This document shows positions 29,183 to 41,262 of a stretch of DNA of 64,000 bases, one piece after another. Each line of letters begins with the position of its first letter. Position 1 is the first letter of the stretch. The DNA comes from an uncultured Lachnospiraceae bacterium (lineage in GTDB: Bacteria; Bacillota; Clostridia; Lachnospirales; Lachnospiraceae). The notes under the pieces are model-generated. The model did not search any database, was not told the origin of the DNA, and worked only from the letters and a program-made list of their open reading frames with translations. The DNA lies in the NCBI GenBank assembly GCA_946557105.1, contig CAMNSZ010000001.1, positions 237,405 to 301,404 of the forward strand, given 5' to 3'. The position numbers and the translations under genes are program-made.

Positions 29183-30502
29183 CTATAAAACTCTTATTAT
29201 CTCAGCCGCCACGGCTTTAGCCAATAACGGCGGCACGGCGTTGCCCACCTGTGAATACTGGGGCACCTCTACACGTCTGCGCAATCCACCCGTCGTCCTT
29301 TTCCCTAAAAATTCAAAGCTATCGTCAAACGACTGCATCCGTGCCAATTCTCTGACGGTAAAGGTTCTTGGTTCAAAAGGCGAAATGTAATCATCCGCTA
29401 TTGTCATAACTGTCGCTGCCGGTCTGGTTCTATCTAATCGAGTCCTGATATTTTTTTTGGTGAGTAAAATATCAGCATTCTCCCTACTTACATTTCCGGC
29501 TCTAAATACTTCAATGACAGCCTCTGCATCTATTCCTATATTTTCAACACAATGTGCTATCAATGCGGGATAATCCGCTATGTCGATTCCTTCAGTCATC
29601 ACTCTGTTCTTTAATTCCGCACCGTCTTCCCCCTCTCTGAAAAGTGAAAAACGCTCGGAAATAATTTGCCGGTGAACGGAAATTTCATTATTATATACAT
29701 TTCCGTTACTGGGAATCGCATTTCCATTGACATCCGGCGTTCTACCGGCTCTGGAACTCAACTGAAAATCGGAATCATTTGTATGTACTTGAGCAAAAAC
29801 TTGCCCGTCTCTTATTAAATCGCTTATAGCATCCGTAATTGTTAATGCCGTCTCATCCGTATATACAGGCTCAGGATATGACGGAGCTGTCATATCCGTT
29901 CTGTACGCAATAACAATAATTCTATTTCTTCTCTGGGGCACACCGTAATGCGCCGCATTTAAAATTCTTGGTTCAAGCGTATGATAACCTATCAATTCAA
30001 ATTCATTTCTCAATATATTCAAAACAAATTCGCCGTCTTCATATCGTCGACCCGTTATCCCTGCAAATCCATAAAATCGTGTATCTGTAAAACCCGTAAC
30101 ATTCTCCATTACCACATATTTGGGACGTACTTCGTTAATCACTCTTAAATATTCTCTAAAAAGCATATTTCTGGGATCGTAGGGATTTCTCCTGCCCGCC
30201 CTGCTAAACCCTTGACATGGCGGACCGCCGAAAACCGCGTCTATTTCCGGGATTTGTTCCCCTCTGAATATTTCAAGATTACCTATCGCTTCGTGTATGA
30301 TTTGCCCGTTTAAGTCTCTTATATCACCACAATGAAAATATGTATTAACTCCTTGATATAATCCCAGCTGCCTATGTCTGTTTATATATGTCCTCTGAAC
30401 ATCTTTGTTAATATCATTGGAAAAAAGGATATGAAAACCGGCTTGAATAAGCCCTTCACTCATTCCACCGGCGCCGCAAAACAAATCTATTGCATATGCC
30501 AT
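29183..30502 (-). CDS. DNA (cytosine-5)-methyltransferase
   Basis: AIDLFCGAGGMSEGL (I), GGPPCQGFSRAGRRNPYDPRN (IV), VMENV (VI), PQRRNRIIVIAYR (VIII), QVGNAVPP (X). Confidence 0.97.
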   Translation of the reverse strand: MAYAIDLFCGAGGMSEGLIQAGFHILFSNDINKDVQRTYINRHRQLGLYQGVNTYFHCGDIRDLNGQIIHEAIGNLEIFRGEQIPEIDAVFGGPPCQGFSRAGRRNPYDPRNMLFREYLRVINEVRPKYVVMENVTGFTDTRFYGFAGITGRRYEDGEFVLNILRNEFELIGYHTLEPRILNAAHYGVPQRRNRIIVIAYRTDMTAPSYPEPVYTDETALTITDAISDLIRDGQVFAQVHTNDSDFQLSSRAGRTPDVNGNAIPSNGNVYNNEISVHRQIISERFSLFREGEDGAELKNRVMTEGIDIADYPALIAHCVENIGIDAEAVIEVFRAGNVSRENADILLTKKNIRTRLDRTRPAATVMTIADDYISPFEPRTFTVRELARMQSFDDSFEFLGKRTTGGLRRRVEVPQYSQVGNAVPPLLAKAVAAEIIRVL

Positions 30503-30812
30503 TGCTGGTTCCTCCCTTTCCTAAATCCTCTCACATATTTCACAAAATGTTTCAGAGCTTATGTTTATATAACTGAACAAGTACCGCTATGCGTGATTCA
30601 TTTTAACATATATTTCATTGCCTTACCACAAAATAATTTATTTCATATATAATTTAACATTCCTTCTTATATCCAATTGACAAATTAGAATAAGGCAGGG
30701 CTACCGTTCTTATGCAGACCGCCATGTCATGCACAATATCAATCAAGCTCCAAGCCCGATTCAATTAATAAAGAAACACCCCGCTTCCACATACCTCCCC
30801 GGCTCAGCAAAA

Positions 30813-30840
30813 AGGCAGTGTTTCTTTACAAACACTGCCT
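30813..30840 (-). terminator. Terminator downstream of dnaJ
   Basis: aggcagtgttt-6 nt-aaacactgcct, T tract on the minus strand. Confidence 0.8.
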
Positions 30841-30849
30841 CCCTACCGC

Positions 30850-32028
30850 TTATTTCCAAAATTTCTTTTTCTTCCCGTCCTTGGTTTCCTTGTTCTCACC
30901 GCCTGCTTCGGCGCCCTCTGTTTTCTTGGTGGCGTTAAGGGAATTATCCGTCAATGCGTCAAACTGCTTTAGCAGCTCCTTCGCCTCATGACTTAGCTTA
31001 TCGGGCACCTGTACCACTAAGGTGACATAATGGTCTCCGCGCACATCTCTGCTGCGCCATGAAGGAACACCCTTACCCTTTAACCGCACCTTTGTATCGG
31101 TCTGCGTTCCCGGCTTAACGTCATAGATGACCTTACCGTCCACCGTATCAATATAAATTTCCCCGCCAAGCGTCGCAACGGCAAAGGAAATCGGCACCGT
31201 TGAATAAATATTAAATTCCTGACGCTGGAAAATAGGATGCCTGCCCACAATAACCTCTACCAAGACATCTCCTCTGGGTCCTCCGTTTGTTCCGGGCTCA
31301 CCAAGACCGGGCATTCTCGTGGACTGCCCGTTGTCAATGCCCGCGGGAATATCAACGGAATAGCGCTTCTTCATAGGGATATATCCCGTACCCCTACAAT
31401 CCGCACATTTCTCCTTGATAACCTTACCCGTTCCCTGACAATCAGGACAGGTCTGCACGTTGCGGACAGTTCCGAAGAAGGATTGCTGTGTATAAACAAC
31501 CTGCCCCTTTCCGCCGCACTTTCCACAGGTCTCAGGACTTGTTCCCGGCTTAGCGCCGGAACCGTTACAGGTCTTACAGGTCTCCTTTACCGTAAGCTCA
31601 ATCTCCTTTTTACAGCCAAATACAGCCTCCTCAAAGCTGATACGGACACTGGTTCGCAGATTGGCTCCCTTCATGGGACCGTTATTTCTCGCGCTCCTGC
31701 TGCGTCCGCCGCCAAAGAAATCACCGAATATATCACCGAATATATCGCTAAAATCCGTTCCGCTGAAATCAAAGCCACCGGCGCCGCCGGCGCCACCCTC
31801 AAACGCTGCATGACCAAACTGATCATACTGCCGCTTCTTTTCGGGATCACTTAACACAGCATATGCCTCTGAAGCCTCTTTAAACTTTTTTTCGGCTTCG
31901 GCGTCACCGGGATTCATATCCGGATGATACTTTTTCGCCAAAATACGATATGCTTTTTTAATTGCAGCTTCATCTGCATTTTTATCCACGCCGAGGACTT
32001 CATAATAGTCTCGCTTTTGCTCTGCCAT
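30850..32028 (-). CDS. dnaJ: Chaperone protein DnaJ
   Basis: [28 protein letters not shown], four CxxCxGxG repeats. Confidence 0.98.
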   Translation of the reverse strand: MAEQKRDYYEVLGVDKNADEAAIKKAYRILAKKYHPDMNPGDAEAEKKFKEASEAYAVLSDPEKKRQYDQFGHAAFEGGAGGAGGFDFSGTDFSDIFGDIFGDFFGGGRSRSARNNGPMKGANLRTSVRISFEEAVFGCKKEIELTVKETCKTCNGSGAKPGTSPETCGKCGGKGQVVYTQQSFFGTVRNVQTCPDCQGTGKVIKEKCADCRGTGYIPMKKRYSVDIPAGIDNGQSTRMPGLGEPGTNGGPRGDVLVEVIVGRHPIFQRQEFNIYSTVPISFAVATLGGEIYIDTVDGKVIYDVKPGTQTDTKVRLKGKGVPSWRSRDVRGDHYVTLVVQVPDKLSHEAKELLKQFDALTDNSLNATKKTEGAEAGGENKETKDGKKKKFWK

Positions 32029-32262
32029 TGTAATAACCAAGCCTTTCTATCTATCACTTTGCGGCTGCTCTATCTAAAACTGCAGCCATCCTGCACACTT
32101 GAACTATCATAGCACAAATTGTCTATACCGTAAAGTAAACATTATAAGTACCTTTAACGTATCGCAGCTACGTATTATTTCGGACAGAAGAGATTATCTC
32201 CCCTGCCCGAACCTATCACTATATTGTATTAAAAAATAATGAAACTGTTATATATATTATTC

Positions 32263-34140
<1,878 letters not shown>

Positions 34141-34176
34141 CTATATATTTGAAATGTTTCTTTGCTTTGTTAATAT

Positions 34177-34806
34177 CTATTGAACTACCGCTACCATACT
34201 GTGCCTTACTACGGCTTCTCTATAGGTATAGCCCTTTTGAAGCTCCTGCGCGACAATACCTGATTCGTATTCCTCACTCTCCACCTGCATTACCGCATTG
34301 TGAAGGTTGGGGTCAAACTCACAGCCCACCGCTTCTATAGGCGCAACTCCCACCGCTTCCAGCTCAGTAAGGAGCTGCTTGTAAATACGGTTCATACCGT
34401 CCACAAAGGGATCCTCCTTCTGATCCTCCGGAACCGTGGCAAGCCCTCTTTCAAAATTGTCAACCACGGGAAGTATCTTTTCAATAATACTTTTGGCTCC
34501 CGTCTCAAACATTGCCTGCTTTTCTCTGTCCGTTCTCTTTCGGAAATTCTCGAATTCCGCCATCTGACGCTTAACCCGATCCTCTAACTGTTCAATCTGC
34601 TCTTTGTAAGCATCCGCCTTTTTATCCAGCTTCGCCTGCTTCTTTGCAGCCTTTTTCTCCGCTCTGGTCCTGCCGCCTTCCTCCGCCTCGCAGGCTTCCT
34701 CCGAATGATCCTCCAAATCCTGCTCTGTTTCGGTATCCTCAGCCTCGGATGCAGTATTTTCTTCAACATCAGATTCCTCTAATATTTCTTTTTCCTGTTC
34801 TTCCAT
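34177..34806 (-). CDS. grpE: GrpE nucleotide exchange factor
   Basis: AEFENFRKRTDREK...; located between hrcA and dnaK. Confidence 0.96.
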   Translation of the reverse strand: MEEQEKEILEESDVEENTASEAEDTETEQDLEDHSEEACEAEEGGRTRAEKKAAKKQAKLDKKADAYKEQIEQLEDRVKRQMAEFENFRKRTDREKQAMFETGAKSIIEKILPVVDNFERGLATVPEDQKEDPFVDGMNRIYKQLLTELEAVGVAPIEAVGCEFDPNLHNAVMQVESEEYESGIVAQELQKGYTYREAVVRHSMVAVVQ

Positions 34807-34830
34807 GCTTACCCGTTCCTTTCTATTCCT

Positions 34831-35868
34831 TTATGACTCATCATCTTTTCTGTATAATTCATCCAACTTGGTCTGAAGTGTTCTGAGCGTTCCCACAACC
34901 TTGTCGTAATCCATTCGCTTAGGACCGATGATACCTATAGTTCCCCTCATTCCCCCGTCTAATTCATAGGTTGCGGTTACCACGCTGCAATCCTTCATGC
35001 TCTGTACGGGAGTCTCGTCTCCAATATATACCTGAATCCCTGTATTTTCCTCATCTGCAAGCGCTTCCTGCACCAAACTGCCAAGCTGCTGCTTCTCCTC
35101 AAAGGTATTGATCAGCTCGCTTGCTTTCTGCTGATCCGCCAGCTCGGGATATCGGAAAATATTGTTGGTTCCGCTGGTGTAAATCTCCAAATCCTCGTCT
35201 GCCTTAATCGCCTCAGCCACCGCATCAATCACTTCGCTGACTATATCGCTATGACTTCCCGCCTGCTGCTTCATGGCGGAAATCATGGCCAAATTAATCT
35301 CGTCGATGGATAAGCCGTTTAAATTAGTATTCAACAAAATATTCAGCTTTAACAGCGTCTCATCGGAAAGCTCCTGTGTTACGGAAAGAATGTTATTTTT
35401 TATAACGTTCCCTTCTACTACTATAACGGCCAAAATCTGATTGTCGGCAACCCTGGAAAGCTGAACGAACTTAACCTTGTTCCTCTTGGTCTGAGGTGCG
35501 GTTATCATGGCGGCATACTGCGTATTCTGCGCCACCACCTTTGCAACCTGCTTCAAAAGCGTCTCCATCTTATCCTGACGCTCCAAAAGCATCTCTTTCA
35601 TTTCCACTACCTCTCTCTCCTTCTCCTGCATCAAAGCGTCCACATAAAAGCGGTAACCCTGATCGGAGGGAATCCTTCCTGCCGAGGTGTGGGGTTGTAA
35701 GATATAACCCATTTCCTCCAAATCTGCCATCTCGTTCCTGATTGTAGCGGAACTTAAGTTCAGGTCAGTATACTTAGAAATTGTCCTGCTGCCTACCGGT
35801 TCTCCTGTCTCCAGATAATTCCGAATAATGGCTTGCAATATCTTGGTCTTTCTCTCATCCAACTGCAT
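34831..35868 (-). CDS. hrcA: Heat-inducible transcription repressor HrcA
   Basis: MQLDERKTKILQAIIRNYLETGEPVGSRTISK... Confidence 0.97.
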   Translation of the reverse strand: MQLDERKTKILQAIIRNYLETGEPVGSRTISKYTDLNLSSATIRNEMADLEEMGYILQPHTSAGRIPSDQGYRFYVDALMQEKEREVVEMKEMLLERQDKMETLLKQVAKVVAQNTQYAAMITAPQTKRNKVKFVQLSRVADNQILAVIVVEGNVIKNNILSVTQELSDETLLKLNILLNTNLNGLSIDEINLAMISAMKQQAGSHSDIVSEVIDAVAEAIKADEDLEIYTSGTNNIFRYPELADQQKASELINTFEEKQQLGSLVQEALADEENTGIQVYIGDETPVQSMKDCSVVTATYELDGGMRGTIGIIGPKRMDYDKVVGTLRTLQTKLDELYRKDDES

Positions 35869-35938
35869 CCCGTCACTCCTTTACGGAACTGTTGCAATAA
35901 CATCCGCCGGGAAATCAAAAACATTCTCCGGCTTCTTA

Positions 35939-35965
35939 TTAGCACTCGACAAAGAGGAGTGCTAA
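35939..35965 (-). promoter_or_regulatory. CIRCE operator (HrcA binding site)
   Basis: TTAGCACTC-N9-GAGTGCTAA, perfect consensus upstream of hrcA. Confidence 0.97.
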
Positions 35966-36061
35966 CATCTTCTTACCATAAAATAGCACTTGGGCTATAC
36001 GTTGTCAACAGATTTCTCGGAAAATAATTCTAAAATAATTATTAAGTAAAAATGGCACTCC

Positions 36062-37465
36062 TCAGAGTACCATTCCAATCCGTAAATATTCCGGCAGCGA
36101 CCGAAGAAAAATCATTTCCGCCGTACCTCCTATAACTAAAATATAACATAAGGTCAAACCTGTGTTGACAAGCCAACGGGGCAACGCATGTCGCCTAAAG
36201 CGTATTGTGACGATTTTTTCAATTCCCTTGACGATATAATACATAAACGGTATTATAATAGGCATGACATATCTTCCCTGAGGCTGATAATCGGTAGTAA
36301 ACGCATAGTAAATCATTAGCCCGATGGTTATCAGAATACAAAACACCATATTGCAATGGAAAAAAATCTCCTTCCACCCAAATCTCCTGCGGGCCTTGGA
36401 GAAAAACCTCCTGTTAAGCAGCCAGTAAACCGCCCCTCCAATGCCCACGGCAAAAAATACCTTGTAAGCCCGGTATAGCCATATGGAGCTGACCATGGAC
36501 ATAGAACCAAATACTGCTACAAAACTTTGAAAAATACCCTCAAGGGTACGACGCTCTTTCATCATCTGCCATATGGTATAACCCTTTTCCTGATAAGTCT
36601 GGCTTGTCAAAGGATTTACACTTTCCACGGCATATTGTATCGCCATCTTCTCTCTTGTGGCAAGCCCCAGAAAATCACCGTCCAGCGTATTATACTTGCG
36701 GATAAACCACCAGCTGATACCCAAAAGAACAATGACGCTGATAAAAATACCTTTTTTAAGCATCTCCTTCCAATCGTATCGGATGCGCCCCTCGCTCACT
36801 TTGAAGAAATAAGCCACAAAAAGCAGGATACAGCTGAGAATGTAGCCGTATGCATTATAATAGGAAAGAGCGCACAAAATAATGCCGACGCACATCCACA
36901 GACAATTTCCGGTTTTAAATCCCTCCCTATAGCTCTTTATCAGAGCATATACCATCATGGAGGTTGCCAGCAGGCAACAGGAATCCGTATTCACATAAGT
37001 ATGCACAAACAGACTCTGAGGCAGATACATGACGGCAAAACAAAACAGCCACCCAAAGCGCCTGTCGCTAAACACCTGTCTGCTGATCATATAAACCAGC
37101 ACCGCCATAAATGCGCCAAAAAACACATTTACCATTCTTGCCGTATATAAAAGCGCTACCTCGGAATCCGTAAAAAGATGGACGAAGCGCATTAAATATC
37201 CCTGAATGATATAAGGGAAAACATTATATAATCCATAGGAGGTGCCATAACCGGGAATGCGTACCTCCTCCTCCAGACCTGTGGGAATTTCCCCATGTCT
37301 ACAGATGTACTGGGGAATCAGGTATCTGGAATGCTCGTCAGGAGGATTTGCAAATAAGGGCGGCGTATCTGCAAGAGGCTGATAAATTGCAAGAGTCATC
37401 GCCATAACAATAAAGCCTAACAGATACGCCAACAAAACAGGCATGTCCTTTTTAACATTAATCAT
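36062..37465 (-). CDS. Polytopic membrane protein, DUF2142/glycosyltransferase-39-like
   Basis: NPPDEHSRYLIPQYICRHGEIPTGLEEEVRIPGYGTSYGLYNVFPYIIQGYLMR; multiple TM segments. Confidence 0.7.
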   Translation of the reverse strand: MINVKKDMPVLLAYLLGFIVMAMTLAIYQPLADTPPLFANPPDEHSRYLIPQYICRHGEIPTGLEEEVRIPGYGTSYGLYNVFPYIIQGYLMRFVHLFTDSEVALLYTARMVNVFFGAFMAVLVYMISRQVFSDRRFGWLFCFAVMYLPQSLFVHTYVNTDSCCLLATSMMVYALIKSYREGFKTGNCLWMCVGIILCALSYYNAYGYILSCILLFVAYFFKVSEGRIRYDWKEMLKKGIFISVIVLLGISWWFIRKYNTLDGDFLGLATREKMAIQYAVESVNPLTSQTYQEKGYTIWQMMKERRTLEGIFQSFVAVFGSMSMVSSIWLYRAYKVFFAVGIGGAVYWLLNRRFFSKARRRFGWKEIFFHCNMVFCILITIGLMIYYAFTTDYQPQGRYVMPIIIPFMYYIVKGIEKIVTIRFRRHALPRWLVNTGLTLCYILVIGGTAEMIFLRSLPEYLRIGMVL

Positions 37466-37561
37466 AAAATCTCTTTTCCGGTAGCCGTTTTCATTTTAGT
37501 TTTAAGAAACCAATAAGTCAACCCTTCAAAACAGACAAACGGCTACCTCATACTTTGAAAC

Positions 37562-37984
37562 TTAGATTTGGAAGCTTCCCATAAACTCCTTGTTCATAAC
37601 GTAATAAACAAGGTTCTCCTCAGGCTTTACATAAAGCTCTACACTGGAAAGATCTCTTGCCTTCTGCTTTAAGTCATATTTCCAGACATCCTTAGCCATC
37701 TTAAGAAGATCCTCTTGAGAATAGGACTTTCCGTCAAACTGTACATGAACCGCACTCTTAAGCTCCGCCTTCTTGACCGCCGCTTTCCTGATTGTTGTTT
37801 TCTTAACCTCAGGCTTCTTAGCTGCCGCCTCTGCTTCAGGCTTCTTAACTTCCTTTACCTGTGTCTTGTCAGCTGCTTTGGCAGGCTCTGCCTTTACCGG
37901 CTCCGCTTTTACCTCTTCGGTTTTTACAGGCTCCGCCTTTACTGCCTTTACTGTTTCTTTTGTTATCTTCTTAGGTGCTGCCAT
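37562..37984 (-). CDS. DUF6465-like protein with Lys/Ala/Pro/Glu-rich repetitive N-terminus
   Basis: 140 aa; repeated VKAEPVK/KKPE/RKAAVKK units then VQFDGKSYSQEDLLKMAKDVWKYDLKQKARDLSSVELYVKPEENLVYYVMN. Confidence 0.8.
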   Translation of the reverse strand: MAAPKKITKETVKAVKAEPVKTEEVKAEPVKAEPAKAADKTQVKEVKKPEAEAAAKKPEVKKTTIRKAAVKKAELKSAVHVQFDGKSYSQEDLLKMAKDVWKYDLKQKARDLSSVELYVKPEENLVYYVMNKEFMGSFQI

Positions 37985-38072
37985 AATAAATCTCCTTCCA
38001 TAATATACAAAAATAAATTTCACTCCCTACCTTAAATATATTCTATTCGCAAAGAGTTGTCAACTATAGCGG

Positions 38073-38924
38073 CTATGCCGACAGATTAAAATACAAAAGT
38101 ACAATAATACCCAGTATGATCCTATACCACCCAAAAACCTTAAAATCGTGTTTTTTGATATAACTCATCAAAAAGCGAAGCACAAACAGGGAAACCACAA
38201 ACGCCACTATCGTGCCTATTAAAAGCAAGGTCAGCTCCAAAGCCGTAAATTCAAACCCGAATTTCATAACCTTCAGCAGACTGGCCCCGAACATTACGGG
38301 AATAGCTAAAAAGAATGTATATTCCGCCGCAATGGTTCTGCTGACGCCGATTAACAATGCGCCCACGATAGTCGCTCCGGACCGGGAGGTACCCGGAAAC
38401 ACCGCGGCAATCAGCTGAAATACGCCAATCATAAACGCTGTCTGATAGGTTATTTCCGACAGTGTTGTCACCTTTGCGCCGCGCCCCTTATTCCAGCTTT
38501 CAATCACAATAAACGCCACGCCAAAAATAATCAGCGCCAAAGCAACACAGGGGGGATTATAAAACAAAGCGTCAAATACATCATCAAACAAAACGCCGAT
38601 TATCGCGGCAGGCACACAGGATACAAGAATCTTAAACCACAATTTCATAATATCCGTTTTAATAAAAGAAACCGCGCCTGTTTTGCCCTCTCTTTCCCTT
38701 TTCGTCAAGGCAAAGGGCCATATCTGATTCCAGAATAATACCACAACCGCCAAAATAGCGCCCAGCTGAATTACCACGTCAAACATACCGAAGAAATCCT
38801 CGCTGGTGCCGTTAAAGGGAATCAACTCCTCCACCAGTATCAAATGCCCCGTACTACTGATTGGAAGCCATTCCGTAATCCCTTCCACAATGCCGTAAAC
38901 AAACGCCTTAATAATTTCTAACAT
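38073..38924 (-). CDS. uppP: Undecaprenyl-diphosphatase
   Basis: GIVEGITEWLPISSTGHLILVEE; FPGTSRSGATIVGALL. Confidence 0.97.
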   Translation of the reverse strand: MLEIIKAFVYGIVEGITEWLPISSTGHLILVEELIPFNGTSEDFFGMFDVVIQLGAILAVVVLFWNQIWPFALTKREREGKTGAVSFIKTDIMKLWFKILVSCVPAAIIGVLFDDVFDALFYNPPCVALALIIFGVAFIVIESWNKGRGAKVTTLSEITYQTAFMIGVFQLIAAVFPGTSRSGATIVGALLIGVSRTIAAEYTFFLAIPVMFGASLLKVMKFGFEFTALELTLLLIGTIVAFVVSLFVLRFLMSYIKKHDFKVFGWYRIILGIIVLLYFNLSA

Positions 38925-38999
38925 TACCGTTTCTCCAATCTTATCATTTTACTTTTTTATCCTCCGGTTTTGCATGTTATAAACAGCAATCACAAATCC

Positions 39000-39854
39000 T
39001 TATGCCTCAAGATAGGCGATCAGCTGCTCATAACAGTTCTCCGCGTCGGCATAGCCCTCTTTATACAAAGCAATCAGCTTTTCTTTATCCTTTTCAATGC
39101 GTCCCACGGCGCTTGCCTGTCTGGGACGTATCACAAATGCCTGCCCGCCTTCCCGTAAACGGTAAATATACTCCACCGTCTCATTATATCGAATATGGCG
39201 ATTCGCCATCATATCGTATACCTTAGGATATTTCAGATAACGGGCTTTTATGAGTGCCAGCTGCGCCTGCGCCGTGGGCTTACGGATATAACCTTCTTCT
39301 TTTGTCATTACCACAATATTCCTGCGATTGCCGTCCATCACGGATTTTTGCAGAGGTATCGCATCACTGATACCTCCGTCCAGATAATAATTTCCGTCTA
39401 TTTTTACATTTCTCGCCACCAAAGGAAGAGACGCGGATGCACGAATTTTGTCAATGTCTGCTTTCATATCCCGAATCCGCATATATTCCGTTCTTCCCGT
39501 GGCAATATTCGTCACCACGCTGTATGCCTTGCCTTGATATTTGTTAAACTCTTCATAATCATATGGGTAGAGATAATCCGGTATGAGATGATAGCACATT
39601 TCTACATTGAATAAATCTCCCGTAGTCAAAAGGCTCTCAACACTGCAATATTTTTTTGTGTCCAGATAATCAATGCTGATGTCAAGCGCCCGCCCGCTCT
39701 GCTTGGAAAGATAACTGCACATATGACATGCTCCTGCCGACACCCCGTATACATTGGAAAACTCTATTCCTTTATCCAGAAAAAATTCCAAAACCCCTGC
39801 GGTATAAATCCCCTTCATACCGCCGCCTTCAAGGACCAAACCTGCCTGATACAT
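39000..39854 (-). CDS. Patatin-like phospholipase family protein
   Basis: LVLEGGGMKGIYTAGVLEFFLDKG; GVSAGA; YYLDGGISDAIP. Confidence 0.92.
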   Translation of the reverse strand: MYQAGLVLEGGGMKGIYTAGVLEFFLDKGIEFSNVYGVSAGACHMCSYLSKQSGRALDISIDYLDTKKYCSVESLLTTGDLFNVEMCYHLIPDYLYPYDYEEFNKYQGKAYSVVTNIATGRTEYMRIRDMKADIDKIRASASLPLVARNVKIDGNYYLDGGISDAIPLQKSVMDGNRRNIVVMTKEEGYIRKPTAQAQLALIKARYLKYPKVYDMMANRHIRYNETVEYIYRLREGGQAFVIRPRQASAVGRIEKDKEKLIALYKEGYADAENCYEQLIAYLEA

Positions 39855-39915
39855 TCCTTTTTACCTCTTTTTTAAATGTCTTACATAATGACATCCAAGC
39901 GCATTCCTGCGCCTT

Positions 39916-41106
39916 TTATTTTCCGTATTCACATTCTACAAATTTCCGCAACGCCGCCAGAGAACGCTCCACCTTTTCCGTATCTATACAATATGCCATA
40001 CGGAAATATCCCGGCGCGCCAAAGGTGTCGCCCGGCACCAAAATCAGATCATATTTCAACGCCTTCTGCGAAAACAGCTTCGCATCCTCCTCAAGAGCCT
40101 TGGGGAAAATATAAAAGGTTCCTCCCGGCTTTACACAGGTAAAACCAAGCTTGACCAACTCTTTATAAAGAATATTCATGTTTGTCTCATAAACGCTTAA
40201 ATCCGCCGTCTTGTCCGCCACCTGCGCAACTGCAAGCTGGATAATGGAGGGCGGGCAATTATGTCCTATTCCTCTGGAAATCTGGCCGCACATATTAATC
40301 ATATCCTCGGCGTCCTTACATGCCGGATTGACAGCCACATAACCGATACGCTCCCCCGGTAAGGACAATGATTTAGAGTAGGAATAGCACATAATAGTAT
40401 TGTCATAGAAACGGGAAACACAGGGAGAATCCACTCCCTCAAAAACAATCTCCCGATAGGGTTCATCGGAGATTAAATAAATATTATGTCCGTATTTTAC
40501 GGATTTTTCCCTCAAAATATCGGCAAGCCTTTTCAAGGTTCCCGTAGAATATACTATGCCGGAGGGATTGTTCGGTGTGTTTATCAGCACAGCCATGACT
40601 TTCTTTGTGAGCATTTCCTCAAATGCCTCAAAATTAATCTGAAAGCTTTCCGTGTCGGGAGGAACCACCTTCAACACGGCGCCCGTCAGATCCACATAGG
40701 GATGATACTCCGGAAAAAAAGGAGCGAAGGTTAGGATTTCGTCTCCCGGAACCGTCACGAGCCGGAAGGCATGCGCCAAAGCTCCCGCAGCTCCCGAGGC
40801 CATAAAAATATGCTCCTTACGGTATGGGATTGCGAAGCGTCTCTCCAAGGATGCCGCAATGGCCTCCCTGACGCCGGTAATGCCCAAACTGGGACTGTAG
40901 CCATGCAGCTTTGAAGACTCCCTTGTGGACAGCATGCTTATCATACTGTCGGTAAATTCCTTTGGTACCGGTACGGAGGGGTTTCCCAGACTATAATCAA
41001 ATACATTCTCGTAGCCTATCTCCTTTCCTCTTGCGGCAGCAAATTCCGAAAGCTGCCTTATCACGGATTTTCCTGACAGCATATCCTTGTATTTTTGAAC
41101 CAACAT
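39916..41106 (-). CDS. PLP-dependent aminotransferase (class I/II)
   Basis: YSLGNPSVPVPKEF; INTPNNPSGIVYS; CYSYSKSLSLPGERIGYVAVN. Confidence 0.93.
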   Translation of the reverse strand: MLVQKYKDMLSGKSVIRQLSEFAAARGKEIGYENVFDYSLGNPSVPVPKEFTDSMISMLSTRESSKLHGYSPSLGITGVREAIAASLERRFAIPYRKEHIFMASGAAGALAHAFRLVTVPGDEILTFAPFFPEYHPYVDLTGAVLKVVPPDTESFQINFEAFEEMLTKKVMAVLINTPNNPSGIVYSTGTLKRLADILREKSVKYGHNIYLISDEPYREIVFEGVDSPCVSRFYDNTIMCYSYSKSLSLPGERIGYVAVNPACKDAEDMINMCGQISRGIGHNCPPSIIQLAVAQVADKTADLSVYETNMNILYKELVKLGFTCVKPGGTFYIFPKALEEDAKLFSQKALKYDLILVPGDTFGAPGYFRMAYCIDTEKVERSLAALRKFVECEYGK

Positions 41107-41262
41107 TGTTTTTAATTCCTTTCCGTAGCTTTAGTCATGCGCCAAAGCCTCTTTTTTTATTATTACATATATTGCATTACTTAGCTGTTAACATTTTACC
41201 ATATTTTACCCACTTTACAAGTAGGTTTACTTCTGCCACAAGCTGTTCTCTTTTGTCCGGCT

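Noticed and set aside
31237-31854. 205-aa plus-strand ORF opposite dnaJ
   Set aside because: Mirrors the DnaJ zinc-finger and G/F repeats; no independent support
35939-35965. Perfect inverted repeat upstream of hrcA as a novel signal
   Set aside because: It is the well-known CIRCE operator
37715-38035. Repetitive LRLYRLRFYLFGFYRLRLY plus-strand ORF
   Set aside because: Antisense of the Lys/Ala-rich repeat in the DUF6465-like gene
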